NCBI GenBank assembly: GCA_900466005.1
Contig: UEGQ01000022.1
Coordinates: 1-64,000 of the forward strand
Direction: 5' to 3'
Source: Hyphomicrobiales bacterium
Lineage (GTDB): Bacteria; Pseudomonadota; Alphaproteobacteria; Rhizobiales; Rhizobiaceae
DNA: 64,000 nucleotides
In this document: piece after piece, positions 8,253 through 16,692 of the stretch
Numbering within the stretch: position 1 is the first letter of the stretch
Layout of the letters: each line of letters starts with the position of its first letter
Translations under genes and position numbers: made by a program
The notes under the pieces: generated by a model
The model's database searches: none
What the model was told of the DNA's origin: nothing
What the model saw: only the letters and a program-made list of their open reading frames with translations

Positions 8253-8280
8253 TCCGCGGGAGTTGAACACTGCTGTGGCC

Positions 8281-11200
8281 ATGGCGGGAGAATCCTTCAA
8301 GACAAAGTCGACGATCGCAGCGCTGCTTGTCGGGGTGAGCTGGAATTGCTCGCCCGCGGCGGCGGAGCCGGTCGCGCGCGCTGCGGATGCCGCGGCCTCG
8401 GTGATCGCACGCAAATTCGGCGAAGAGGTGCGCTTCATTGACGTCTCGGACTGGCGTTTCGTCGACCTGAAGCAGGACCTTCTGCCGGGCGACGTGCTGC
8501 GCACGAATGCGACCGGACAGCTCGCCATTCTCTTTGCCGACCGCACGCAGATCCGCCTCGGCCGCAATTCCTCGCTCAGGGTGCGGCAGGTTTCCGCCGG
8601 CAGCGATGCCGAACTCGAGCTCGAGGCAGGCACCATGTGGGCGCGCGCCGAGCGCGGCGGGACCGGCGTGAAGATCATGACGCCCGCAGCGACCGCAGCG
8701 ATCCGCGGCACCGACTGGACGATGACGGTTGAAGGCGCGAAGACGTCGCTCACCGTTCTCGAAGGTCTGGTCGAGCTCAGCAACGATTTCGGAAGTGTTC
8801 AGGTCGCTCAGGGTGAGGCGGCGGCCGCCACCATCGGACAGGCGCCCCATAAGGTGGTGATCGTCGAGTCCGACGACCGCGAGCAGATGCTGTTCTATCT
8901 GGCGCCGCGCAACGCCTTCAACTTCATGCCGGCCTCGCCGCTGAAGGTCGCGGACATGCGCCGCGAGATCGACCGGATCTCTGCCATGCCCGCGGAAGCG
9001 CGGAGTACCGAGGACCTGCTGGTGCTGGCGGAAACCCAGCTTTCGCTGGAAGGGCGCGAGGCGGCCAGGGCGAGCCTTGCGCTTCTGCGCACCCGTTCGC
9101 TTTCCCCGGCGCAACGGGCGCGGGCCGATCTGATCGAGGCGACGATCGCGGCCGCGGAAAGGCGCTATGACGAGGCGGCGGCGCTGTTCGGCCGGGCGGC
9201 CGGAAAGCTCGATGCCCGCCGCCGGGACATCGCCATCTATGGGCGCTATTATGCCCGTTCGCTTGCCGATCCGAACCGGGTCGAACCGCTGCCGGCGGCG
9301 GTGAGCGGTCCCTACGGCGCGCTGCTGCAGGCTTATGCGCAGGGTTTCCTCAAGGACATCAAGGCGGCCATTGCGACGATCAAGGCGGCCGAACGGCGCT
9401 TTCCGGACGATCCGTCCTTGCCGGCCTACCGGGCGCAGCTCGCGATGCTCCTGAACGACCGCGAACAGGCGGAGGAAGCGCTCGACCGTTCTCTCTCGCT
9501 CGATCCGGCCGATCCCACGGCGCTCGAAGGGCGTGCCAACTATCGCGCGGGCATCAAGGGCGATCTCGACGGTGCGCTGATAGACCTGCAGGCGGCAGTC
9601 AAGGTCGCTCCCGGTTCGACGACGACCTGGAACGCGATCGGCAACGTGCAGTCGGCACGCGGGGACATGCAGTCTGCGGAGGAGGCCTTCAAGAAGGCGA
9701 TCGCGCTCGATCCCCAGGACCCTGTCGCCTATGCGAACCTCGCGATCCTCTATCTCGATCAGTCGCGTGTGGAGGAGGCGAAGGCTGCGATCGACCGGGC
9801 GCTCGAGGCCGATCCGAGTTTTGACGTCGCGCTGGTGGCGCGCGGGCGTTACTACATGCAGACGGGCGAGGTCGACCGCGCTATCGACGATCTGCTCGCC
9901 GCTTCGGTGTCCAATCCTTCCTATTCGCAGGGGCAACTGCTCCTTGCCGCCGCACACTACCAGAAGGGCGACAGGGTGCCGGCCGCGCAGGCGGTCGACA
10001 ACGCCGATCGGCTGGACGACAACGACCCGGTGATTTCGTCCTACCGGGCGGCCGTGGCAATCGATGACTACGATTCCGAAGGGGCGATCCGCCACGCCCA
10101 GGAGTTCATGCGGCGTTCGCGGGAAAGGGGTGGCAATTTCGGATCGCTCAGTGCGAACCGGGATGCGGGGTCGACGCTCAACAACGCCTTCCGCCTGCAG
10201 GGACTCAATGCCTGGGGCGAATACTATGGCGATGTGGTGTTCGATCCTTTCGCCGGCAGCAGCTATATCGACCAGACGGTGCGCGGCAGCGTGACGCCCT
10301 TCGCCAACAGCTATCTCTATGGCGCCAACGTTGTCACCAATGGTGCAAACAGCCTCAGCTATTCGTCGTTCCTGCAGGGCCTTCTGCTCGATCCGCACAT
10401 GCTGGCCGGCAGCTCGCTCACCGCCAACATCATCCGGTCGCCCTTCATCGAGACGACGCTCGGTGGCGGTGTGACGGCCGCCGGCGGCGACCCCGCCTAC
10501 ACGGTTGAAGGGGAGGTTCAAGGTTTCTCCAACCTGCCTTTCCCGACCAGCTATTACCTGAATGCCGAGTGGGAGAGGGGCTATGACGAGCGAACGGATT
10601 CATTCGGCACCAATCTCAGCTCGGAGGATCGTCTGCTGCGGGGCAACGGCTACCTGACGGCCAGCCCGACGCCGGACGACCGTGTCGTCGCCTATTTCAA
10701 CCGCTCCGACGCATTCTCCAGTCTCGCACTGACGGGAGGGCTGGACGTCGAGAGCGAGGCGGTGACAACGAATGCCGGCGTCGGCATCAGCCATACCATC
10801 GCCTACCGGAACGTCGTCAACGCGGCGCTGCTCTACAACGAAATTGACGCAGACGGACTGGATGAACGCACCCTCCTCCCTCCCTTCGGCCTTGCCACAA
10901 CGACGGAGAGTTCGCAGCGCACCTATGTGGCCGCGCTGAACCACACCGTCGGCGAGGACGACCTGACCTGGCGTTACGGCATCGAGGGCGGCTGGATCGA
11001 ATCCTACAGCCAGCTCAAGCTCGGCCCCGTTCCGGCAATTGCGGACCCTGATGACACCGCCGGTTACGGCCGCGCCTATGTCGACCTGCTGCACGAGATT
11101 ACGCCGAGCCTCAAGGGAGAGTACGCGCTCTTCGGCACCCTCATCGACGGCGAAGCCGAGGATGTGACCAGGCTCGAACCGCGCGCTGGCGTCGCCTGGT

Positions 11201-11880
11201 CGCCCACCGAGGGACAATGGCTGCGCGCCGGCTTCCTGCGCCAGAGCCTCTATGTCACCACCCCGACGCTTTCGCCGGTCGGTGTCGTCGGCCTGCAACC
11301 GAACGAGATTTCGACGGGTCTTGGCGGCTATGTCGATACGCTTGCGCTGCGCTGGGACGCGGAATGGACACCGGATTTCTTCACGGCGGCGGAGTTCCAG
11401 CACCAGGACGTCAAGGATGTTCAGATCACAATTCCGTTCTCGGCTCTCCCATTCTCATCGGCCGAGGCGCGCATCGACCGCGGCAGCCTGACGGCGAACC
11501 TGCTTCTCGGTCACGGCTTCGGCCTGTCCGCCACGGCCGCCTACGCCTCCTCGGAGAACGAGGACCCGGCGTCGGCGACCTATGGCGGACCTCTGCCCTT
11601 CGTGCCGGACTGGGCGGGGCAGGTGGCGCTCACGTGGGTCAACGAGGTGAACGTGAAGGCGACGATTGCCGCAAACTATGTCGGCAAGCGCGACGACGAG
11701 AATGGTATCGAACTCGACGATTACTGGACCCTCGACGCCAACCTGATCTGGGAACCCTTCGGCAAGCACATGGCGATCGAGCTGGCCGGGTACAACCTGC
11801 TCGGCGAGGATTTCGAGGTGACGAGCGGCGCTCCCGGCTGGGGGCCGACCTTCAAGGGAACGATGAAAGTCCGCTTCTGA
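8281..11880 (+). CDS. FecR-domain / TPR / outer-membrane beta-barrel fusion protein
   Basis: About 1199 residues. A signal peptide (residues 8-29, ending AAAE) leads to a FecR-type periplasmic domain at about 68-185 (LLPGDVLRTNATGQ, IRGTDWTMTV, LEGLVELSN). Six or more TPR units follow at about 290-620 (YRAQLAMLLNDREQAEEAL, WNAIGNVQSARGDMQSAEEAF, AYANLAILYLDQSRVEEAK). The C-terminal 500 residues alternate short polar turns and aromatic strands and end in the terminal phenylalanine KVRF, as outer-membrane barrels do. ATG 8281 precedes the signal peptide; a GTG at 8275 is nearer a good distance from GGGAG and may be the true start. The stop overlaps the start of the CHASE2 cyclase (TGATG), so the two are co-translated and probably act together across the periplasm. 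Confidence 0.8.
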   Translation: MAGESFKTKSTIAALLVGVSWNCSPAAAEPVARAADAAASVIARKFGEEVRFIDVSDWRFVDLKQDLLPGDVLRTNATGQLAILFADRTQIRLGRNSSLRVRQVSAGSDAELELEAGTMWARAERGGTGVKIMTPAATAAIRGTDWTMTVEGAKTSLTVLEGLVELSNDFGSVQVAQGEAAAATIGQAPHKVVIVESDDREQMLFYLAPRNAFNFMPASPLKVADMRREIDRISAMPAEARSTEDLLVLAETQLSLEGREAARASLALLRTRSLSPAQRARADLIEATIAAAERRYDEAAALFGRAAGKLDARRRDIAIYGRYYARSLADPNRVEPLPAAVSGPYGALLQAYAQGFLKDIKAAIATIKAAERRFPDDPSLPAYRAQLAMLLNDREQAEEALDRSLSLDPADPTALEGRANYRAGIKGDLDGALIDLQAAVKVAPGSTTTWNAIGNVQSARGDMQSAEEAFKKAIALDPQDPVAYANLAILYLDQSRVEEAKAAIDRALEADPSFDVALVARGRYYMQTGEVDRAIDDLLAASVSNPSYSQGQLLLAAAHYQKGDRVPAAQAVDNADRLDDNDPVISSYRAAVAIDDYDSEGAIRHAQEFMRRSRERGGNFGSLSANRDAGSTLNNAFRLQGLNAWGEYYGDVVFDPFAGSSYIDQTVRGSVTPFANSYLYGANVVTNGANSLSYSSFLQGLLLDPHMLAGSSLTANIIRSPFIETTLGGGVTAAGGDPAYTVEGEVQGFSNLPFPTSYYLNAEWERGYDERTDSFGTNLSSEDRLLRGNGYLTASPTPDDRVVAYFNRSDAFSSLALTGGLDVESEAVTTNAGVGISHTIAYRNVVNAALLYNEIDADGLDERTLLPPFGLATTTESSQRTYVAALNHTVGEDDLTWRYGIEGGWIESYSQLKLGPVPAIADPDDTAGYGRAYVDLLHEITPSLKGEYALFGTLIDGEAEDVTRLEPRAGVAWSPTEGQWLRAGFLRQSLYVTTPTLSPVGVVGLQPNEISTGLGGYVDTLALRWDAEWTPDFFTAAEFQHQDVKDVQITIPFSALPFSSAEARIDRGSLTANLLLGHGFGLSATAAYASSENEDPASATYGGPLPFVPDWAGQVALTWVNEVNVKATIAANYVGKRDDENGIELDDYWTLDANLIWEPFGKHMAIELAGYNLLGEDFEVTSGAPGWGPTFKGTMKVRF

Positions 11881-13838
11881 TGATCGGCCGGCTGTTCACG
11901 AGGGCTTCGGATCGGTGGAAGCCACATCGGCGGCGGCGCTCCGTATTGCTCGCGCTCGTGGTTCTCGCCGCCGTGATCGGGGTCACCCGCCTTGCCGCTT
12001 GGTCGCTCGTCGACGATCGCGGCTTCGATCTCTTCTCCACCTTGTGGCATGCGCCGCTGCCGGATGACGGCCCGGTGATCGTGGCGATCGACGAGCCGTC
12101 CTTCGCCGAGATCAACGCCCAGTGGCCGTGGCCGCGCAGCCTGCACGCGAAGCTCATCCAGGCCCTGCGCGCCGCCGGCGCCAAGGCGATCGGCCTCGAC
12201 ATCATTTTCGCCGAGCCGACGACCGAGGCCGAAGACAGGGCCTTTGCCGAGGCGCTCGGGCCCGACGTGGTGCTGGCGGGCGACGAGACGCTGATCTCGA
12301 CGGCAGAGGCCGACCAGTTCGTGCGCACGCTGCCGCTCGACCGCTTCCTCGAGGCCGGCGCGCGGCCGGGCATCGCCTCGATCAGCCTCAGCGGTGACGG
12401 CGTGGTGCGGAGCCTGCCCGATATCTCCGACAGCTTTGCCGGCGAGCTCGCCCGAGCCGCGGGCCTGACGGTCGAGCCGCCGGCGCACGGCACGCTCATG
12501 CAGACCTTCGGCGGCACGCGGACCTATCCGACGGTCTCCTACTATCAGGCGCTCGATCCCGAACACTTTCTGCCGCCTGACACTTTCCGCAATCGCGTGG
12601 TGATCGTCGGTCTCAGTCTCCAGAACGCCCCGACGGTAGCGGGCGGCGGCGCGGACGCATTTTCAACCCCCTACACGATGTATACCGGAAGCCTGGTGGC
12701 CGGGGCGGAAATTCACGCCGCGATCTTCGACAACCTGCGCAAGGGCTTCGGCATCGCTTCGGCGTCGCCGGAAGCCAGCCTTCTGTTTCTTTTTTGTGCG
12801 GTGACCTCTGCCGTTGTTCTCACTTGGCGCGGCACCGGCTGGCCGACGGCGATCGGCGGGCTCGCCGTCGTCATCGCGATGGCGGCAGGCAGCTATCTCG
12901 TTTTGCACTTCGGGCGGGTCTTCATCTCGCCGATTGCGCCGTCACTTGCCTTCATCCTGATCACCGCCGGACAATCGACCTTCGACTATGCGGCGGAGCG
13001 GCGCAGCCGCCGGGAGATCACGCGGGCCTTCGGACAGTATCTCTCGCCGGATCTCGTCGAGCGCCTGGCGCAGGATCCCTCGCACCTGAAGCTCGGCGGC
13101 GAGAAGCGCGTTCTTTCGATTCTCTTCTGCGACGTTCGCGGCTTCACGACCATCGCGGAAGGCATGAAGGACGATCCCGAGCAGCTGACCCAGCTCATCA
13201 ACCGGCTGCTCACGCCGCTCTCGGAGGTCGTGCTCGCCCACGGCGGTACCATCGACAAGTATATCGGCGACTGCATCATGGCCTTCTGGAACGCGCCGCT
13301 CGACGATGCCCTCCACGCGCAGCACGCTGTCTCGGCCGCGCTCGGCATGCTGGAGGCGATCGACCGCTTGAACGACGAGCTGCATGCCGAGGCGGAAGCG
13401 AGGGACGAACCGTTCACGCCCTTGCGGATCGGCATCGGCGTCAACACCGGGGAATGCATCGTGGGCAACATGGGGTCCACCCGGCGTTTCGACTATTCGG
13501 CGCTCGGCGATGCCGTGAACCTCGCCTCGCGGCTGGAAGGCGCGTCAAAACTGTTCGGCGTTCCGCTGCTGATCGGGGAAAACACCGCGGCGCTCGTCGC
13601 GGAGGATTTCCCGCTCTTCGAGCTCGACCGCGTGACGGTGAAGGGGCGGACCGTCGGAACGGCGGTCTCGACCGTCTTCGGCGGCATTCCGCATGACGCT
13701 GCGCGACTGCACCGCGCCTTCGTCACCGCCTTCTATGCAGGTGACACCGAGACGTGCCGCGGGCTCGCCGATAGACTTTCGGGCGAAATGCCCGTGCTCG
13801 CCGACTACTACCGTCAGCGTGCCACGGCCGAGGCCTGA
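11880..13838 (+). CDS. CHASE2-domain class III adenylate cyclase
   Basis: The 652-residue protein has an N-terminal membrane helix (about 20-42) and a periplasmic CHASE2 sensor (about 45-290; VIVAIDEPSFAEINAQWPWPRS, GLDIIFAEPT, VVIVGLS). Three further helices (about 298-365) and a cytoplasmic class III cyclase domain (about 405-600) follow. Catalytic residues look complete: metal Asp418 (FCDVRGFT) and Asp464 (DKYIGD), adenine-selecting Lys460, Ser540 at the second specificity position, and Asn547 and Arg551 in NLASRLE. This predicts cAMP synthesis, not cGMP or a pyrimidine product. The start overlaps the FecR-barrel stop (TGATG). CHASE2-FecR neighbours are a recurring bacterial pairing in my recollection, so the periplasmic FecR domain probably signals to CHASE2. 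Confidence 0.85.
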   Translation: MIGRLFTRASDRWKPHRRRRSVLLALVVLAAVIGVTRLAAWSLVDDRGFDLFSTLWHAPLPDDGPVIVAIDEPSFAEINAQWPWPRSLHAKLIQALRAAGAKAIGLDIIFAEPTTEAEDRAFAEALGPDVVLAGDETLISTAEADQFVRTLPLDRFLEAGARPGIASISLSGDGVVRSLPDISDSFAGELARAAGLTVEPPAHGTLMQTFGGTRTYPTVSYYQALDPEHFLPPDTFRNRVVIVGLSLQNAPTVAGGGADAFSTPYTMYTGSLVAGAEIHAAIFDNLRKGFGIASASPEASLLFLFCAVTSAVVLTWRGTGWPTAIGGLAVVIAMAAGSYLVLHFGRVFISPIAPSLAFILITAGQSTFDYAAERRSRREITRAFGQYLSPDLVERLAQDPSHLKLGGEKRVLSILFCDVRGFTTIAEGMKDDPEQLTQLINRLLTPLSEVVLAHGGTIDKYIGDCIMAFWNAPLDDALHAQHAVSAALGMLEAIDRLNDELHAEAEARDEPFTPLRIGIGVNTGECIVGNMGSTRRFDYSALGDAVNLASRLEGASKLFGVPLLIGENTAALVAEDFPLFELDRVTVKGRTVGTAVSTVFGGIPHDAARLHRAFVTAFYAGDTETCRGLADRLSGEMPVLADYYRQRATAEA

Positions 13839-14804
13839 TTACGGATATTGTGCACCCGTCGTCGTGAGGTAGACGGCATAGAGCGACTGCGTCGCCGTTA
13901 TGAAGAGCCGGTTGCGGCGCGGACCTCCGAAGGTGAGGTTGGCGACCGTCTGCGGCACCAGGATCTTTCCGAGCAGGGTGCCGTCGGCGGCGAAGCAGTG
14001 CACGCCGTCGCCGGCGCTGGTCCAGAGGTTGCCGGCGAGATCGAGCCGGAAGCCGTCGGGAAGGCCGCAGTCGAGCGTGCAGAAGACGCGGCCGTTTTCG
14101 AGCCGCGTGCCATCGACGACGTCGAAGACGCGGATGTGGCGCGGTGCCGCGTCGTCATGGCTCGCCGCCGAATCCGCGACATAGAGCAGCTTCTCGTCCG
14201 GGGAGAAGGCCAGGCCGTTCGGCTGGCCGAAATCGTCGGCGACGATCGAAAGCGCGCCGTTCTCCGGATTGAGGCGGTAGACGTTTCGGCTCGGCTGTTC
14301 CGGCTCCGCGCGATAGCCCTCGTAATCGGAGAGGATGCCGTAGGTCGGGTCGGTAAACCAGACGCTGCCGTCGGACTTGACGACGACGTCGTTGGGGGAA
14401 TTGAGCCGCCTGCCTTCGAAGCGGTCGGCGAGTACGGTGATGCTGCCGTCGACCTCGATGCGGATCACCCGCCTGCCGCCGTGCTCGCAGGAGACGAGGC
14501 GGCCCTGCCGGTCACGGGTATTGCCGTTGACGAAGTTCGACGGCTCCCGGTAGATCGACACGCCCTGACCCGGCACATAGCGGAGCATCCGCTGGTTCGG
14601 GATGTCGCTGAACAGCAGGCAGTTCATGTCGGCGAACCAGACGGGGCCTTCGGCCCAGCGGCAGCCCGTGTAGAGTTCCTCGAGTTCCGCACTCTGCACG
14701 ATGAGATTGCGGAAGCGCGGATCGTGGATTTCATAGACGCGATCGACCATCTTCACCATCGTCTTGCAGGCATTCCTCGTTTCTGAAAGGTCATGGGTGT
14801 TCAT
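13839..14804 (-). CDS. SMP-30/gluconolactonase-family lactonase
   Basis: The 321-residue protein is a six-bladed propeller of the SMP-30/LRE family: CRWAEGPVWF with metal ligand Glu52, RLNSPNDVVVKSDGSVWFTDPTYG near 135-158, QPNGLAFSPDEKLLYVADS, and the DG turns of later blades. Family members open sugar lactones to the free aldonic acids. The start at 14804 overlaps the stop of the upstream permease (ATGA), so it is the last gene of the sugar ABC operon. I infer that it acts on a lactone made from the imported sugar; no dehydrogenase for that step lies in this operon. An ATG about 45 bases downstream is an alternative start. Confidence 0.8.
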   Translation of the reverse strand: MNTHDLSETRNACKTMVKMVDRVYEIHDPRFRNLIVQSAELEELYTGCRWAEGPVWFADMNCLLFSDIPNQRMLRYVPGQGVSIYREPSNFVNGNTRDRQGRLVSCEHGGRRVIRIEVDGSITVLADRFEGRRLNSPNDVVVKSDGSVWFTDPTYGILSDYEGYRAEPEQPSRNVYRLNPENGALSIVADDFGQPNGLAFSPDEKLLYVADSAASHDDAAPRHIRVFDVVDGTRLENGRVFCTLDCGLPDGFRLDLAGNLWTSAGDGVHCFAADGTLLGKILVPQTVANLTFGGPRRNRLFITATQSLYAVYLTTTGAQYP

Positions 14805-15751
14805 CGCGCCCGTCCGGTCGGCCGGCTGGCGGCCAGGATCACGGCAATGATGATGAGGCCGGTCAGGATCAGGCGGACGCCCGCCCCGAAACCGTAGGTG
14901 TTGAGCATCGAGACGACCAGGAACATGAAGAGCGAGGCGCCCCAGATGCCCGGCACGTTCGAATTGCCACCCGCCACCGCCGAGCCGCCGATGACGACGA
15001 CGGCGATCGACATCAGGAGATATTCGGCGCCCATGTTGAGTGCCGCGCCACCGGAGAAGCTCGCAAGCAGGTAGCCGCAGACGGATGCCAGTACGGCGCA
15101 GAGCACGTAGGTGGCAAACCGGGTGCCATCGACCGGGATGCCGGCCATGCGGGCGGCGAACGAGCTCTGGCCGATTGCGGAAATCCAGCGGCCGTAGACC
15201 GCCTTTTCGAGCGCCCACCAGACGACGACCGACAGCAGGAGGGCGACCAGCGCGACATTCGGGATGCCAAAGGTGGTCGCCGTCGCGAAGGATGCGAGCG
15301 TCTCGGGCGGCTTGATGCGCAGGCCGCGATTGTACCAGATTGCCGCCGACTGCACGATGAAGCTCATGGAAAGCGTCGCGATGATCGGGGGGATGCGCAG
15401 CAGCTTGATGAGCCCGTAGTTCAGGATGCCGATCGCAAGCCCGATCGCTATCGCGATCAGAAGGCCGGGCAGGACCATCGCGTCCTGGCCGTCCATCAGC
15501 TTCAGCGCGACGGTGCCGGAGAGCGTGATCGTCGCGGGAACGGAGAGATCGACATTGCCGGGGCCGAGGGTGATGACCAGCATCTGGCCGAGCCCGACGA
15601 TGACGGAGAAGGCCGCAAAGGTCAGTGTCGCCTGGGACAGGCCGACGAAGCTCGCGCCGCCGGTGAACAGCAGGGTGACGATCCAGGTGGCCATCGCCGC
15701 GGCGAAGGACCAGATCCAGGGTTTCGACAGGAGCATCGAGGCGCGGTTCAT
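14801..15751 (-). CDS. Ribose-type sugar ABC transporter permease (second)
   Basis: A 316-residue membrane protein with about eight to ten hydrophobic helices of the BPD_transp_2 (RbsC/XylH) family. The diagnostic GGSAVAGGNSNVPG loop near residue 245 is the conserved GG-x-x-x-GG segment that contacts the ATPase. It pairs with the permease encoded just upstream, giving a heterodimeric channel. Both ends overlap neighbours by four bases (ATGA). A longer frame upstream is only the shadow of the preceding gene; the ATG at 15751 gives the typical N-terminal membrane helix. Confidence 0.85.
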   Translation of the reverse strand: MNRASMLLSKPWIWSFAAAMATWIVTLLFTGGASFVGLSQATLTFAAFSVIVGLGQMLVITLGPGNVDLSVPATITLSGTVALKLMDGQDAMVLPGLLIAIAIGLAIGILNYGLIKLLRIPPIIATLSMSFIVQSAAIWYNRGLRIKPPETLASFATATTFGIPNVALVALLLSVVVWWALEKAVYGRWISAIGQSSFAARMAGIPVDGTRFATYVLCAVLASVCGYLLASFSGGAALNMGAEYLLMSIAVVVIGGSAVAGGNSNVPGIWGASLFMFLVVSMLNTYGFGAGVRLILTGLIIIAVILAASRPTGRAR

Positions 15752-16692
15752 TGTGCCTTGCCCTTCTGTTGGCTGCGGTTGAAGAGAAGACGCAAGGCCA
15801 GCACGACGATCAGGATCGCACCCTGGGCGCCGATCTGCCAATCGGGCGAAATGCGCAGGAACGACAGGAAGGAGCCGGCGAGGGTAAGGGTCAGCGCCCC
15901 GACGACCGCGCCGATGGCGGAGACGCGGCCGCCGACGAACTCGCCACCGCCGAGGATGACGCCGGCGATCGACAGCAGCGTATAGCGCAGAGCGATGTTC
16001 GCATCGGCGGAGGTGGTGAGCCCGACCAGCGCCATACCGGAGAGGACGGCGAAGACGCCGGCCAGCGCATAGGCGGCGGCCTTCATTCTGAGCACGGACC
16101 AGCCGGCGCGGGCCACCGAGCGACTGTTGCCGCCGATGCCGCGGATCAGCACGCCGAAGGTGGTGCGTGCCACGATGAAATGGGCGAGCGCCGCGATCAC
16201 GATACTGGCGACGATCGCCATCGGCACGAGCGGCGGCTTCGCGGTCATCACGGTCCGCAGCCATACCGGCGCCTGACCGCCGGGGGCCGGCAGGATCAGG
16301 ACGGCAAGCCCGCTCCAGACGAAACTCATGCCGAGCGTGACGACGATCGAGGGAAGATCGCGCAACGTGATGACGAAGCCGAGAAGGGCGTAGACCGCGA
16401 CGGCGCCGGCGAGCATCGCGATGGCGAGAAGGGGCGTGTCCGGCATGTAGGCGGCGGTGACGCAGGCGGCGAAGCTGACGAAGGTGCCCATCGAAAGATC
16501 GAGGTCGTTGACCGCGATGATGATCATTTGGGCGATCGTCGCGAGCGCGATCGGCACCGCGAGATTGAAGAGGAGATTGAGGCCGGTATAGCTCATCGCC
16601 CGTGGCTGCAGGTAGAAGACCGCGGCAAGCAGCACGAGGAGCGAAACCGCCGGGATCAACAGGCGGAGGGTGTTCGCGGAGGGCCCCTTCAT
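15748..16692 (-). CDS. Ribose-type sugar ABC transporter permease (first)
   Basis: The 314-residue protein has the RbsC-like pattern of repeated hydrophobic helices, with NDLDLSMGTFVSF in the first third and the GGGEFVGGRVSAIG loop near residue 245. These are characteristic of the carbohydrate-uptake transporter-2 class. It would form the inner-membrane channel with the permease at 14801-15751, driven by the ATPase at 16689-18137. ATGA overlaps on both sides show tight translational coupling. The transported sugar cannot be deduced from the permease. Confidence 0.85.
   Translation of the reverse strand: MKGPSANTLRLLIPAVSLLVLLAAVFYLQPRAMSYTGLNLLFNLAVPIALATIAQMIIIAVNDLDLSMGTFVSFAACVTAAYMPDTPLLAIAMLAGAVAVYALLGFVITLRDLPSIVVTLGMSFVWSGLAVLILPAPGGQAPVWLRTVMTAKPPLVPMAIVASIVIAALAHFIVARTTFGVLIRGIGGNSRSVARAGWSVLRMKAAAYALAGVFAVLSGMALVGLTTSADANIALRYTLLSIAGVILGGGEFVGGRVSAIGAVVGALTLTLAGSFLSFLRISPDWQIGAQGAILIVVLALRLLFNRSQQKGKAQ

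Noticed and set aside
8212..10521. A 769-residue minus-strand frame opposite the FecR-TPR gene
   Set aside because: Arg/His/Gly-rich composition typical of antisense translation in high-GC DNA and no recognisable fold. The plus strand has the FecR, TPR and barrel motifs.
11880..13838. CHASE2 cyclase as a pyrimidine (cCMP/cUMP) cyclase of a true Pycsar pair
   Set aside because: Lys460 in DKYIGD and Ser540 before ALGD are adenine-type specificity residues, and the metal and transition-state residues are canonical. The safer call is cAMP synthesis, which is why the PycTM link is given only as a hypothesis.
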